Positions 55,271 to 64,000 are shown, counted from the first letter of the stretch. The stretch is DNA of 64,000 nucleotides from CBDDCX01 sp965226925 (GCA_965226925.1 CBDDEN010000009.1:186001-250000), one strand, 5' to 3'. Made by a program: numbers and translations. Notes: a model not told the origin generated them from the sequence alone.

Positions 55271-56356
55271 CTAACTCCTTTTTTTCAGGCCCTGGAGCGA
55301 CCTCAACTCCGCGGCGCGTATGTAGTCCCCGCCCTCCTTGCGGATCGCATCCAACAACGCCCCCGCGGGCACATGGGCCTTGATCCGCACCAGATACTCG
55401 AGAACGGACACGCCGCCTTCACCGGGGATGATCTCGGCAAGGCGCCACCGAAGGGTCGACGCACGGAGGTTCTTCTCCACGACCTTCTGGGCCTCACCGG
55501 CCTCATCAGAGTAGACGAGAAGGATGGAGAACTGCTTCTTCTCCCTGTGCAAGTCGGTCTCCGCCTCCAGGTAGCTCTCCACCCTGGCCTTCCGCCGTGC
55601 CACCTCCTTGAGATCGGTCTGAGGCATGGCCGTGAGCAGGGCCGAGTCACCGATCGAAAGGGCGGAATCGGCGGACTGGGGTCCCGCGAGCACGTCTCCC
55701 AGCGCGAGCCCGGATGTACGCTTCAGCTGATCCACGTAGATGTTGCCGAAGTTCATCTTCCAGAGAATCAGGTTCACCACGTTGAACACGATGGAAGCGA
55801 GCAAGGCCGTGCCGAGACGCTGGTCGCCGGCGGCCAGTCCCACACCGATGGCCAGGAAGACATACACGGCGTCCTTCGTGTCCTCGAGCGTAGTGCGGAA
55901 CCGGACTGCCGCTACGATGCCCGCCAGGCTGAACGCCAAAGCCACGCTGGTCTTGACGACGATAACGATGCCCGTGACCGCGACCGGCAAGATGATGAGT
56001 GTGTGCACGACCGACTGGTCGTAGCCACTCCTCCTCTTGATGATGATGTACGTCCACGCCACCGGGATCATGATGGCGAGAGCCCCCAGGAGGGAGATCC
56101 CCTCCACGGCCAACCCCTCCCAACCCTCCACGGACGTGGCGTCCGTCAGCGGGACGCCCCCGAACGTATCCGTGATCGCATCAGTGATGACTCTCTCTTC
56201 CTGGGATCGGGTGACGGCCTTTGTAAACCAGGGGAACGCCCAGATCAGCACCGCGAAGGAGACGACCAGCAGTCCGTAGTAGACCGAGATGCGCACCATG
56301 GCTCGGACCGTCCGATCCTGCACACCCTTCTCGGACTTGGCTTCGGAATTAGTCAA
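55271..56356 (-). CDS. DUF4956 membrane protein
   Basis: A 361-residue protein with four or five membrane segments in the first 190 residues and the signature SLAGIVAAVRFRTTLEDTKD-type motif (residues about 135-155) followed by VYVFLAIGVGLAAG. The C-terminal 170 residues are soluble. The TTG start overlaps the YbjN stop (TTGA). DUF4956 genes commonly sit with CotH-like and VTC-type polyphosphate polymerase genes; the VTC gene is missing here. Role unproven. Confidence 0.85.
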   Translation of the reverse strand: MTNSEAKSEKGVQDRTVRAMVRISVYYGLLVVSFAVLIWAFPWFTKAVTRSQEERVITDAITDTFGGVPLTDATSVEGWEGLAVEGISLLGALAIMIPVAWTYIIIKRRSGYDQSVVHTLIILPVAVTGIVIVVKTSVALAFSLAGIVAAVRFRTTLEDTKDAVYVFLAIGVGLAAGDQRLGTALLASIVFNVVNLILWKMNFGNIYVDQLKRTSGLALGDVLAGPQSADSALSIGDSALLTAMPQTDLKEVARRKARVESYLEAETDLHREKKQFSILLVYSDEAGEAQKVVEKNLRASTLRWRLAEIIPGEGGVSVLEYLVRIKAHVPAGALLDAIRKEGGDYIRAAELRSLQGLKKRS

Positions 56357-56775
56357 AGTGCGTGCTCGTAACCGAATTCCGAGAGCAATACGTCATCGAA
56401 GTGATCAGCCTGCTCCGAGGTCCACAGAAGGAGGTCGATGATCTCACCCGGATCCAGGTCTTCCACAGGACGTCCCGCCGTGAGAAAGACGACGCCGTCC
56501 TCGGCCACCGAGAACGAGGCTCGGCCGAGAAACTCGTGATTGAGATCGAGGAGCCGGCTCATGAACTTCTCATGTTGGTCGGAGGGAACCCGCATGACGG
56601 AGAGACGAACTACCAACACTAGGCCCTCAGGCCCGTCCGACTGCCGTACCACGCCGACGAAACCGGATGCGGAACCCCTCTGGATGGGTTCTTCGAAGCC
56701 GACCTCCAGCGTGCCATGCTCCAGGTGATCGAGGATGCGCTCGACCAACGCCATGAGGGACAGGATCTCAGCCAT
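56353..56775 (-). CDS. YbjN-like sensory-regulator/chaperone-fold protein
   Basis: A 140-residue protein without leader. LDLNHEFLGRASFSVAEDGVVFLTAGRP is typical of YbjN/type III chaperone-like folds, preceded by a helix ALVERILDHLE. First gene in the YbjN-DUF4956-CotH operon, with its stop overlapping the next start. Start at MAEILSLMALVERI (56775). Confidence 0.65.
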   Translation of the reverse strand: MAEILSLMALVERILDHLEHGTLEVGFEEPIQRGSASGFVGVVRQSDGPEGLVLVVRLSVMRVPSDQHEKFMSRLLDLNHEFLGRASFSVAEDGVVFLTAGRPVEDLDPGEIIDLLLWTSEQADHFDDVLLSEFGYEHAL

Positions 56776-56861
56776 GGGGGCAACTTCGTCCCCACGATGC
56801 AGGATTGGCAAGCTCGAGCAGCGGAATCGGGTCTGGTGTCCCGTCCCTGAGCACCAGGGAG

Positions 56862-57911
56862 CTACATACTCTCCCACCAGGTGGCGCCCACCGGTCGGAA
56901 GTGGCTCAAGCGTCTGCCGGCTTTGAACGCCTTGCAACGATCGTAACGGACCCAGGTATCGTTGTTGTAGTCGGTCTGGAGCCCGGCGTTGTCCAGGCCT
57001 CCCACCAGCAGTCCGTAGATCCGGAAGTCGTTGAAGGTCGAGACGACGTATCCCGCCAGGATGATGCCGTCCCAATAGAAGTTGTGCCCGGGTGTGAGGT
57101 TGCCCGTGACGATCAGTACGCCCCGCCCACAGGCCGTCGAAGGTGCGGAGAGGTTGCCGGTGAAGCGGGTGACCGTGAAGGAGTCGGAAGGTAGCCCGCA
57201 CGAGGGCCACGTATTCTCGTAGTCCACCGGAAAGCCGGTATCGGTCAGCAGACTCCAATCGAGCCCCAGAGAATCGAGGACCGCGTTGTATGACCCGAAG
57301 CTCTTACTGTCGGGATGTCCGTGAATGGGGTCGCCCCCCTCGAGGATCAGCGACGAACTGGTGCCCCTGAGAACGCCACCGATATTCGTGGACACTTGTT
57401 CGCATGCCCCGATCGAAGCCTGGTCGTCGCCATTCACGTCGGAGAAGGTGCGGAGATAGATGTTACCCGACGCGTGGGTGATCGCCGCGAAGTGGTCGAT
57501 GGCCACCTCCCTCTTCTTCGCCCACTGATAGACCGTCCGTCTGGCCGCGCTACCGGAAAAGGTGGGATCGGTATAGACGCCCTCGGAGCCGAGCAGATAG
57601 AGCGATTCGAAGTCGTCTATCTCGGTGACCACCCTGGCCGTGACCACGGCGTCGCCGTCCTCGATGGCGTAGGTCACCGTGTCGTCGTGAACGCCGATCT
57701 GGTTCGCGATGTGTCGCTGAAGCCCGGCACGAGCGATGGACAACGCACGCCCCGTCTCCTTGGCGTGGGTGGCCATCTGGGCCTCGTTGAGCACGACCCG
57801 ATACCCTGCCGCACCCGCGATACCGATGGCGAACAGCAGAAGTACCACTAGGGCCAAAACGAATCCGGCCCGCGGATCGTCCGGCGCGGCACGCTCGAGC
57901 GGCCGAGGCAT
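56862..57911 (-). CDS. PilX-like minor pilin / pilus assembly protein
   Basis: A 349-residue protein. The prepilin-type N terminus has GFVLALVVLLLFAIGIAGAAG, a hydrophobic helix after a Gly cleavage point, though the canonical Glu5 is not obvious. The rest is a large extracellular domain with repeated Thr/Ser/Gly-rich strands and cysteines. It is last in the four-gene minor-pilin operon, two bases after the PilW-like stop. Confidence 0.68.
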   Translation of the reverse strand: MPRPLERAAPDDPRAGFVLALVVLLLFAIGIAGAAGYRVVLNEAQMATHAKETGRALSIARAGLQRHIANQIGVHDDTVTYAIEDGDAVVTARVVTEIDDFESLYLLGSEGVYTDPTFSGSAARRTVYQWAKKREVAIDHFAAITHASGNIYLRTFSDVNGDDQASIGACEQVSTNIGGVLRGTSSSLILEGGDPIHGHPDSKSFGSYNAVLDSLGLDWSLLTDTGFPVDYENTWPSCGLPSDSFTVTRFTGNLSAPSTACGRGVLIVTGNLTPGHNFYWDGIILAGYVVSTFNDFRIYGLLVGGLDNAGLQTDYNNDTWVRYDRCKAFKAGRRLSHFRPVGATWWESM

Positions 57912-57913
57912 GG

Positions 57914-58753
57914 TCAGTTCGAGTTCCTCAGTGGGATCTTCAAGGTCCACTGGTAGTCGTACGCGTCGTCGACTCCCGAGGAATCGGCCGCCACGGCCGC
58001 CGCGGTGACGCGAATCACGTCGATGGTGGCGAGCGCGCCCCCGGTGACCGAGTTGGAAAACGTCGAGCCGCCGTTCGTCGAATACGCGAACTTGGTGTCG
58101 GGCGTAATGCCGGTGGCGAACTCCCTCAGCGTGTCGCCCGTGACCCCGCGAAACACGGCCAGGGTCGTCGAGTCGAGCTGCGACTCGTCGATCTTGAACT
58201 CCACTTCCTGCCAGATCATGATCGGCTCCGCCAGGGTCGTGCCTCCCGAAATCAAGAGGCGTCCGAAGTCCTGTGTGGCCCCGACCGTGTCCGACCCGGA
58301 GCGGGTCGCGCACTCGTTGGCATCGTTGGACCCCGAAGAAACAAGGAGGTTGGACCAGGTATCCGCGGTATACGTCCAAGCGCCGTTGGCGTCTTGTCTG
58401 GCATAACCGGCCACCTCATCGGTAGCGATGCCCGCGAGGCCGGGCATGTACACCCGCCCGTGACTCACCTCTGCGTGGCAAACACCGCCGACGGCCAACG
58501 GCAGGCGCACCACGAAGTCGCGTGACTGAGCCAACGTGACTCCACCCGCCGAGGTGCCTCGGACCTCGGAGGCGATCAAGTCCGAAACGACCCGGAGGTT
58601 GTCCTGAACCTGGGCGCGCTCCACCACCAGGGCGTAGAAGTCGTTCTGGGCCAGGAATACCGACGCGACAAGGGCCACGATCATTGCAGAAAGGGTGAGC
58701 GCCAGAATGGCCTCGAGGAAGGTGAAACCGGCTCGCGAGCGCCGCGCTACCAA
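57914..58753 (-). CDS. PilW-like minor prepilin
   Basis: A 279-residue prepilin. AGFTFLEAILALTLSAMIVALV contains the peptidase site G|FTFLE with Glu5. A TTG codon overlapping the PilV stop is used as start, as no ATG or GTG lies close. The C-terminal region has two cysteines and is probably the surface-exposed tip domain. It acts in priming or tip assembly of type IV pili. Confidence 0.72.
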   Translation of the reverse strand: MVARRSRAGFTFLEAILALTLSAMIVALVASVFLAQNDFYALVVERAQVQDNLRVVSDLIASEVRGTSAGGVTLAQSRDFVVRLPLAVGGVCHAEVSHGRVYMPGLAGIATDEVAGYARQDANGAWTYTADTWSNLLVSSGSNDANECATRSGSDTVGATQDFGRLLISGGTTLAEPIMIWQEVEFKIDESQLDSTTLAVFRGVTGDTLREFATGITPDTKFAYSTNGGSTFSNSVTGGALATIDVIRVTAAAVAADSSGVDDAYDYQWTLKIPLRNSN

Positions 58754-59139
58754 GACTTGGTGACGAACGTCGCGCCCGTAAAAGAGGGACCGGACCCGCT
58801 GGAGGGGAGCAGCCATACCTTGGCATGCCGCGCCAATGCGGTCGAGTCCGCAACGGTGATTACCCAGTAGTACGCTGATCCCCGAACCTCCGTGACCGCC
58901 CAGGTGAATCCGACCGGAAGGGCGTCGTGGTCGATCACCTCCAGGCTGTCCAACCGCTCCTGCCCCATCACGCTTATCTCCGACCGGATGGCGGCCGTCT
59001 CCATTCGAAGCGAGAGCGTTCCCGTGAGGCTCATTACCATCAGCACTCCGAGCGAGAAGATCACCAACGCTCCGATGACCTCGATCAGAGTAAACCCCCC
59101 CGCGGAGACGTGCCTCCGTGTGCGACGCCGTATACTCAA
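58747..59139 (-). CDS. PilV-like minor prepilin
   Basis: A 130-residue prepilin with GGFTLIEVIGALVIFSLGVLMV (G|FTLIE site). TTG start overlaps the stop of the GspH gene (TTGA). Short alpha/beta head ends TFVTKSW. Second of four pilin genes in a tightly coupled run. Confidence 0.78.
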   Translation of the reverse strand: MSIRRRTRRHVSAGGFTLIEVIGALVIFSLGVLMVMSLTGTLSLRMETAAIRSEISVMGQERLDSLEVIDHDALPVGFTWAVTEVRGSAYYWVITVADSTALARHAKVWLLPSSGSGPSFTGATFVTKSW

Positions 59140-59602
59140 CGTTTCTCGACCTTTGAAGCCCCCATGCCGTTGAAGGACACATCATATATCGCTGCCCCAT
59201 CCGTGAAGCTGGCCACGCCTAAGGAAGAGCCGGCCCCGCTCAAATCACCTACGCCACGCGTATTGAAGACCAGACTGTCCCCGGGCAGCTGGAGGTCCAC
59301 CGAGGTGAGCCAGATCTCGTTGTTCGCGCTGAACTGCCTCCTCACGATCGTATCACCCGACTCGGACCGGAGCAGGTAGCTGACCTGCGACTCGTCGAAC
59401 TCGATAACCACGCGCTTCCGACTTCGTACGGCGCTCGTCCTCGCGCGCGAGACATCGAGCGCGAATACCTGGGCCGCCCGCAAAGCGGCAGTGCGACCTT
59501 GCGACCTTGATAAGCCGAAAACACCCCCGCCGCCGCTGCGAGCGAGAGTGATAGAAGGAGCATGACGATGACCATTTCGATCAGCGTGAAGCCTTCGCTC
59601 AC
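59136..59602 (-). CDS. GspH/FimT-like prepilin, one frameshift
   Basis: GTG at 59602 starts VSEGFTLIEMVIVMLLLSLSLAAA, a standard prepilin leader with G|FTLIE. Around 59500 the frame shifts: AYQGR continues in another frame as AALRAAQVFALDVSRARTS. The second part is the GspH/FimT head domain and runs to 59136. The reconstructed length (about 155 residues) is normal. First gene of the minor-pilin operon. Confidence 0.75.
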
Positions 59603-59826
59603 GACGCGATCATCACTTCTCCAGAATCTGCTGCCTCGTGTGAAGCCCAAGTGTCTGTGTTCCAAAGCGTTATCTGAACATTGTTACGTTTTGTCCCACT
59701 TCTCAACTGTCTTGGTTTCCCAAAGAGCCGAGCCGGCGTGCCCTGTTCATTGAGAGGAGGGGCAGTATACCTTGTTTCTCCCCGCCCAAGTACGGTTCGA
59801 TCCTACCACCGTGGGAGGACATCCCG
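59603..59826. other. Divergent promoter region between pilin operon and outer-membrane protein
   Basis: About 220 bases, locally AT-richer than surroundings (around 59650-59710, TTGTTACGTTTTG). It likely contains the promoters of the two divergent transcription units. GGGAGG at 59813-59818 is a ribosome-binding-site candidate. Confidence 0.45.
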
Positions 59827-60441
59827 ATACCCCGCAAGGCAATCCATCTGGCCCATCCCCTGGTCGCGGGCGGCCTTCTCCTTACCCTGTTGTCGATCCG
59901 ACCCGGGCTTCTCGACGCCCAGAACCTGCACGGTGCGGAGGCCGATGACGGGATCAGCGCATCCATTGGAGCGTTCCTTCGAGGTGCCCAGATCGCGGGC
60001 AGAACCGAGGCCATGCTCGGCGGAGAGGCTTCCCTCCACTTCACCCGGCGTATCTCCATCGGTGCGTCCGGCGGCGGCCTGCTCAACCCCGTGCCTGTTG
60101 CCGAATCGGGGGCCGACATCGGTACGAACGTGCGTATGGGATACGGGGGGTTGCTCTTTGGATATCAGCTTCCGACCCAACGAGCCTTCTCGCTGGCCGG
60201 ACGGCTGCTCTTGGGAGCGGGTCACGCGTCGATAGGGGCCGTGCCCGTGGGAAATGAGCTCGGGGCCGACAACTTCCTGGTCATGGAGCCCGAGGTCCTC
60301 ATTCGGTTGCGCACCGTGGGCCCCTTACATCTCGGCCTCGCGGCGGGCTATCGGGCCGTCTTCGGAGTCCAGGACCTGCCCAATCTGGTGGACGCCGATC
60401 TCGAGGGCTTGAGTCTGACGGTCGTCCTGCTGATCTCGTAG
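59827..60441 (+). CDS. Outer-membrane protein, start codon non-canonical
   Basis: The frame encodes a signal peptide (IHLAHPLVAGGLLLTLLSIR) ending at LDAQN and a beta-rich mature part with alternating strands, for example RTVGPLHLGLAAGYRAVFG. GGGAGG (59813-59818) precedes ATC (59821) and ATA (59827) codons; no ATG, GTG or TTG lies upstream of the signal peptide in frame. A rare ATA/ATC start or a lost ATG are possible. TTG at 59890 would delete most of the leader. Family not identified. Confidence 0.5.
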   Translation: MPRKAIHLAHPLVAGGLLLTLLSIRPGLLDAQNLHGAEADDGISASIGAFLRGAQIAGRTEAMLGGEASLHFTRRISIGASGGGLLNPVPVAESGADIGTNVRMGYGGLLFGYQLPTQRAFSLAGRLLLGAGHASIGAVPVGNELGADNFLVMEPEVLIRLRTVGPLHLGLAAGYRAVFGVQDLPNLVDADLEGLSLTVVLLIS

Positions 60442-60459
60442 GCCGCCGCACTTCTTCGA

Positions 60460-60491
60460 CGCGACCCGCTGTACTTCTTCAACAGCCTTCT
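60460..60491 (-). repeat. 32-bp post-stop repeat, copy 2
   Basis: On the minus strand it reads AGAAGGCTGTTGAAGAA and onward, starting in the TAG stop of the NAD-GDH gene. Three mismatches to copy 1 at 40520-40551. In both cases it directly follows a stop codon of an unrelated gene. Confidence 0.6.
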
Positions 60492-63400
60492 ATGTGGACC
60501 CGTTGGCGTGCTCCGCCATGAGCGCGATCTCCCGGACGGCCACGGACAGCCCCGATACGGACATGGCCTCCTCCGCGCGGATCTCCTCCATCAACTCCTG
60601 AAAGCGTCCGTACTCGCCCGAGCCGGAGCTCACCACATCGTTCCCGTCTCCCGAGCCGACAACGAGCCGAGTGAGTGACGAATGCGCCCGGCTCAGATCG
60701 GCCGCCAAAGCCTGCGCCGCCCGTTGCTCCCAGCGGTCCTCCGAAGCCGATCCGAAGATCGCCTGCCTGAGCCATGGGATGTGGAAGAGCTCCGACACCT
60801 TGTAGTACGCTCGGGCGGCTCCCAGAGGCTCGGAACCCGTCTCCCTCGCCACCCGCAGGATCTCGAGCAGTTGATCGAGGAACCGCAGGGTAATCAAGCT
60901 GCGGGCGAAAGACGGTTCGGCCCCGTGCTTCTCGATCTCCGAAACCCTCCGCTCGAAAACGACCTTGTCCTCTCCCGCCACGAACTCCCCGAAGTCGGCT
61001 CGAAGAGTCTCGAGCCTTTTCCGGTTCTCGTCGATGAGCGTGGCCGTCTGCAGCTCGCTGTCCACGTTAGCGAGAATCCAGCGGGTGGTTCTCTCGAGTA
61101 CTCGTGACAGCCCCAGTAGCCAACGATACGCCACCCTCGAAGAGAGTCCCGCCTCGGCTCCGCTCACCCTGCGAACGAGCTCGTGGTGACCGGCCAGACG
61201 TGCCGCCATGAGCCACGCGCTCGCTACGTCGGCCGCCTCACGGCCGGTATCACGCGACACCCGACTCACGAACGTGGCGCCCATGAGGTCGACCAGGTCG
61301 TTGGTCAACTGGCACGCCACGATCTCACGCCGAAGCCTGTGCAGGTCGAGACCCTGCTCGCCGGAGGCCTCCAGCGCGGCGTCCGGGAAATAGTGCAGCA
61401 GGTACTCCTCGGTGGCGTCATGATCCGGGAGGTCGCTTTTCAGCAAGCGCTCCATTAGGTCCATCTTGGCGTAAGCCAGCAGCACGCAGAGCTCCGGACG
61501 GGTGAGCGAGCGCCCTTGCTCCTCCAGCCGCTCGCACAGCACCTCCCAGGTGGGCAGGTGCTCCCCGGCCCGGTCGAGGCCACCGGCCTTCTCCAGCGTG
61601 GACATGAGGTCCCTGAAGTCGTCCAGGTGCTCCTTGATCCGACGCTCATCGAGAGAGATAGCCAGGCTCTGGCTCTCATTGTCGGCAAGAACCAGCAGCG
61701 CCACGGAGTCGGTGAGATCCTCGAGCAGATGGTTCCGCTCGTCCTCCCCCATGGCCCCCGCCCGGACGGGATGCCTGAGTAGGATCTTGAGGTTCACCTC
61801 CCGGTCGGACAGGTCCACGCCACCCGAGTTGTCCAGGGCGTCGGTGTTGAGCCTCCCGCCGCGCAGGGCGAACTCGATCCGAGCCGTCTGGGTGAAGCCC
61901 AGATTCCCGCCCTCGCCCACGACCCGGCAGCGGAGCTCGTCGGCGCTCACCCGGACGGCGTCGTTTGAGGGATCCCCGGCATCGGCGTGGGTCTCGAAAG
62001 ACGCTTTGACGTACGTGCCGATACCGCCGTTCCAAAGCAGTTCCACGGGTGCCTTAAGCACGGCCCTGATCAGCGACTCTCCGTCGAGAGTCGTCACCTC
62101 TTCCGAGACGCCGAGGGCAATCCGAGCCTCCGGGGTGAGTGCAACTTCCTTCGCCCCGCGAGAGACGATCATACCACCGGGACTCATGGCGGCGCGCTCG
62201 TATTCCTCCCAACTCGACGGGCCCAGCGCGAAGAGGCGCTGCCGCTCCGCATACGAAGCCGCCGGATCGGGGTCCGGATCGATGAAGACGTGTCGGTGGT
62301 CGAAAGCCGCGATGAGCCTGATCTGAGGGGAGAGGAGCATACCGTTGCCGAACACGTCACCGCTCATGTCCCCGATCCCGACCACCGTGAAGGGCTCCGT
62401 CTGGATGTCCTTGCCCTGCTCGCGGAAGTGTCGCTTGACGCACTCCCAAGCCCCCCCGGCCGTGATGCCGACGACTTTGTGGTCGTACCCGTTGGACCCT
62501 CCCGAAGCGAACGCGTCGCCCAACCAGAAGTCGTACTCACCGGCTACGGCGTTGGCCACATCCGAGTACTTGGCCGTTCCCTTGTCCGCAGCCACGACCA
62601 GGTAGGGGTCGGGCGCATCCCAGCACACCACCTGCTCGGGCGGCACGGTCCCGCCTTCGATGTCGAGGTTGTCGGTGAGGTCCAGGAGCCCGCGCATGAG
62701 GGTCTTGTACTGCTCCCTCACTTCCGCTGCCATCTCGTCCCGGTCGGCGATCTTCCGGAGGGTGATGAAGCCGCCCTTGGATCCGCCCGGCACGATGACC
62801 GCGTTTTTGACCATCTGCGTGTTGACGAGCCCGAGGATCTCCGTTCGGAAGTCATCGGGTCGATCGCTGTAGCGGATCCCGCCGCGGGCCACTCGAGCAC
62901 CCCGGAGATGCACGCCTTCCATTCGGGAGGACCGCACCCACACCTCGTAGAGGAGCCTTGAGCGGGCCACGTCGCTGAGCGCCTGGGCGGACACCTTGAA
63001 CGAGATGTATGGCACCCCGCCCGAAAGTCGCGTGGGCGACCTGCCACCGTTGCGGTAGTAGTTGGTGCGCAACGTCGCATCGAGGAGCGCTACCATGCGG
63101 CGGAGGGCCCGATCGTCGGCCAGAAGCGTCACCGAGGTCATGACCTGGGTCAGAAGAGCCCGCAGGTCCTCCACGAGCGCCTTACGGTCCGTCTCGCCGC
63201 CGGGTCCTTCGGGATCGAACTTGGCCGTGAAGATGTCGAAGAAGACCTTGGCGATGCTCGGGTAGCCGACGAGCGCCGAAGGGAGTGACAACCGGCTCGG
63301 CACCGCCCCCAACTGGAACGCATAAGTGGCGTACGCCCTGAGCACATCGACCTCCCGCCAGGAGAGGCCCGCCAGGAGGACGAGGGCGTTCAGCCTGTCA

Positions 63401-64000
63401 CTGGTCGCGTCTCCGAAGCGGACGGCCAGGATGGCCTCGGCGAGCAGGGCTCCCTGATCTTCCGCCTCGAGCGCTCTTCCCGCCGAGTCCTGCACCGAGA
63501 ACGAATAGATGATGGCGTCCGTCGCGCCGTGCCCCTTGATCTCATAGGGCACCACGGCAATCACCCTCAGCCCCGCATTCTCCAAGATGGGCATGAAGTC
63601 CGAGAGGATCAGCCTTTCGCCCGACAGGTACAGCTTGAGCTCCGTCGTCGCACCTTCCTCCTGCTCGACGCCCCCACTGGCGATCGAAATCGACACGGTG
63701 CGGTCGTTCGCGAGCATGGCCTCGAGCTCGAGTATGTCCTTGACCGCCACCGACGGCTCGGTGGCCGCCCTGTACTCGGGGCTGAATCCTTCGCCATACC
63801 GACGCGCGAGCAGACGGGCTTCATCAGGCGGACGCGCCGTCTCGAGACCCCCACGTACCCGATCGGTCCAAGACCTGATCAGCTCTCCGATCAGCTTCTC
63901 GAGCTCTCGGCTGTCGAACGCCTCCATCTCGTCGACGGCTTCGGCTAACTCACCGGGCGCAGCCATATAGAAGTGGAGCCTGGCCTGGTCGCCCTCCCCT
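60490..64000 (-). CDS. NAD-dependent glutamate dehydrogenase, large type (L-180-like), C-terminal 1169 residues
   Basis: The frame remains open to the window end, so the first few hundred residues lie beyond 64000. The visible part holds the ELEAMLAND-type regulatory region, then the catalytic core with IPYEIK-like segments, VRSSRMEGVHLRGARVARGGIRYSDRPDDFR, VIVPGGSKGGF and the cofactor region VGIGDMSGDVFGNGML. Large NAD-GDHs are 1500-1600 residues and deaminate glutamate to 2-oxoglutarate. No lesions are seen. Confidence 0.93.
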   Translation of the reverse strand, partial: GEGDQARLHFYMAAPGELAEAVDEMEAFDSRELEKLIGELIRSWTDRVRGGLETARPPDEARLLARRYGEGFSPEYRAATEPSVAVKDILELEAMLANDRTVSISIASGGVEQEEGATTELKLYLSGERLILSDFMPILENAGLRVIAVVPYEIKGHGATDAIIYSFSVQDSAGRALEAEDQGALLAEAILAVRFGDATSDRLNALVLLAGLSWREVDVLRAYATYAFQLGAVPSRLSLPSALVGYPSIAKVFFDIFTAKFDPEGPGGETDRKALVEDLRALLTQVMTSVTLLADDRALRRMVALLDATLRTNYYRNGGRSPTRLSGGVPYISFKVSAQALSDVARSRLLYEVWVRSSRMEGVHLRGARVARGGIRYSDRPDDFRTEILGLVNTQMVKNAVIVPGGSKGGFITLRKIADRDEMAAEVREQYKTLMRGLLDLTDNLDIEGGTVPPEQVVCWDAPDPYLVVAADKGTAKYSDVANAVAGEYDFWLGDAFASGGSNGYDHKVVGITAGGAWECVKRHFREQGKDIQTEPFTVVGIGDMSGDVFGNGMLLSPQIRLIAAFDHRHVFIDPDPDPAASYAERQRLFALGPSSWEEYERAAMSPGGMIVSRGAKEVALTPEARIALGVSEEVTTLDGESLIRAVLKAPVELLWNGGIGTYVKASFETHADAGDPSNDAVRVSADELRCRVVGEGGNLGFTQTARIEFALRGGRLNTDALDNSGGVDLSDREVNLKILLRHPVRAGAMGEDERNHLLEDLTDSVALLVLADNESQSLAISLDERRIKEHLDDFRDLMSTLEKAGGLDRAGEHLPTWEVLCERLEEQGRSLTRPELCVLLAYAKMDLMERLLKSDLPDHDATEEYLLHYFPDAALEASGEQGLDLHRLRREIVACQLTNDLVDLMGATFVSRVSRDTGREAADVASAWLMAARLAGHHELVRRVSGAEAGLSSRVAYRWLLGLSRVLERTTRWILANVDSELQTATLIDENRKRLETLRADFGEFVAGEDKVVFERRVSEIEKHGAEPSFARSLITLRFLDQLLEILRVARETGSEPLGAARAYYKVSELFHIPWLRQAIFGSASEDRWEQRAAQALAADLSRAHSSLTRLVVGSGDGNDVVSSGSGEYGRFQELMEEIRAEEAMSVSGLSVAVREIALMAEHANGST

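Noticed and set aside
1..64000. CRISPR arrays
   Set aside because: No regularly spaced repeats of 23-40 bases with unique spacers were seen.

Overview
This is a high-GC bacterial chromosome segment, most likely from an uncultured Gemmatimonadota- or Acidobacteriota-like lineage. The lineage call is inferred from content: a DUF1592/DUF1552/ankyrin operon, paired DUF5916 proteins, secreted Gfo/Idh and aldo/keto oxidoreductases with Tat-type leaders, M19, M24 and M28 peptidases, and a very large NAD-glutamate dehydrogenase. No rRNA and no intact tRNA is present. TAG is the commonest stop codon.

Layout. (1) 1-1147: the end of an Xaa-Pro aminopeptidase gene and a BstA/DinB-like gene. (2) 1150-6845: an accessory island. 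It opens with two related non-coding modules, each beginning with the 3' half of a different tRNA (Pro, then Ala). It continues with a type I CBASS locus (broken CD-NTase plus a Cap15 effector), a zinc-ribbon/HEPN protein and a TIR protein, and ends at an IS630-family insertion abutting a truncated SDR gene. (3) 7.1-26.9 kb: a phosphatase, the DUF1592-DUF1552-ankyrin operon, two exported HpcH/HpaI-like proteins, an amidase-CHRD-DUF3179 fusion, a PP2C phosphatase, a two-subunit TPP decarboxylase and a K+ channel. (4) 27.0-29.1 kb: a small island with toxin-antitoxin genes and a decayed VOC gene. (5) 29.1-42.9 kb: outer-membrane and membrane proteins, a mosaic M28 pseudogene, a complete IS1595-like transposon with a passenger gene inserted between the ribosome-binding site and the start codon of a lipoprotein gene, a DAACS symporter and two DUF5916 proteins. 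(6) 43-53.5 kb: degraded sugar-metabolism genes, a VCBS-repeat lipoprotein, a dipeptidase, and a tightly coupled operon of an ANKH-like transporter, an RraA-like aldolase, a class V aminotransferase and an aconitase-type large/small subunit pair. (7) 53.7-64 kb: a small HTH-like protein, a YbjN-DUF4956-CotH operon, a minor-pilin operon, an outer-membrane protein and the C-terminal two-thirds of NAD-GDH.

About a quarter of the genes carry a frameshift, an in-frame TAG or an internal deletion. Some lesions are real decay (deletions, a 176-bp mosaic duplication, truncation at the island edge). The many isolated one-base shifts could equally be assembly errors, and sequence alone cannot decide. 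Single-lesion genes are listed as CDS with the lesion described; multiply broken or truncated ones are listed as pseudogenes.
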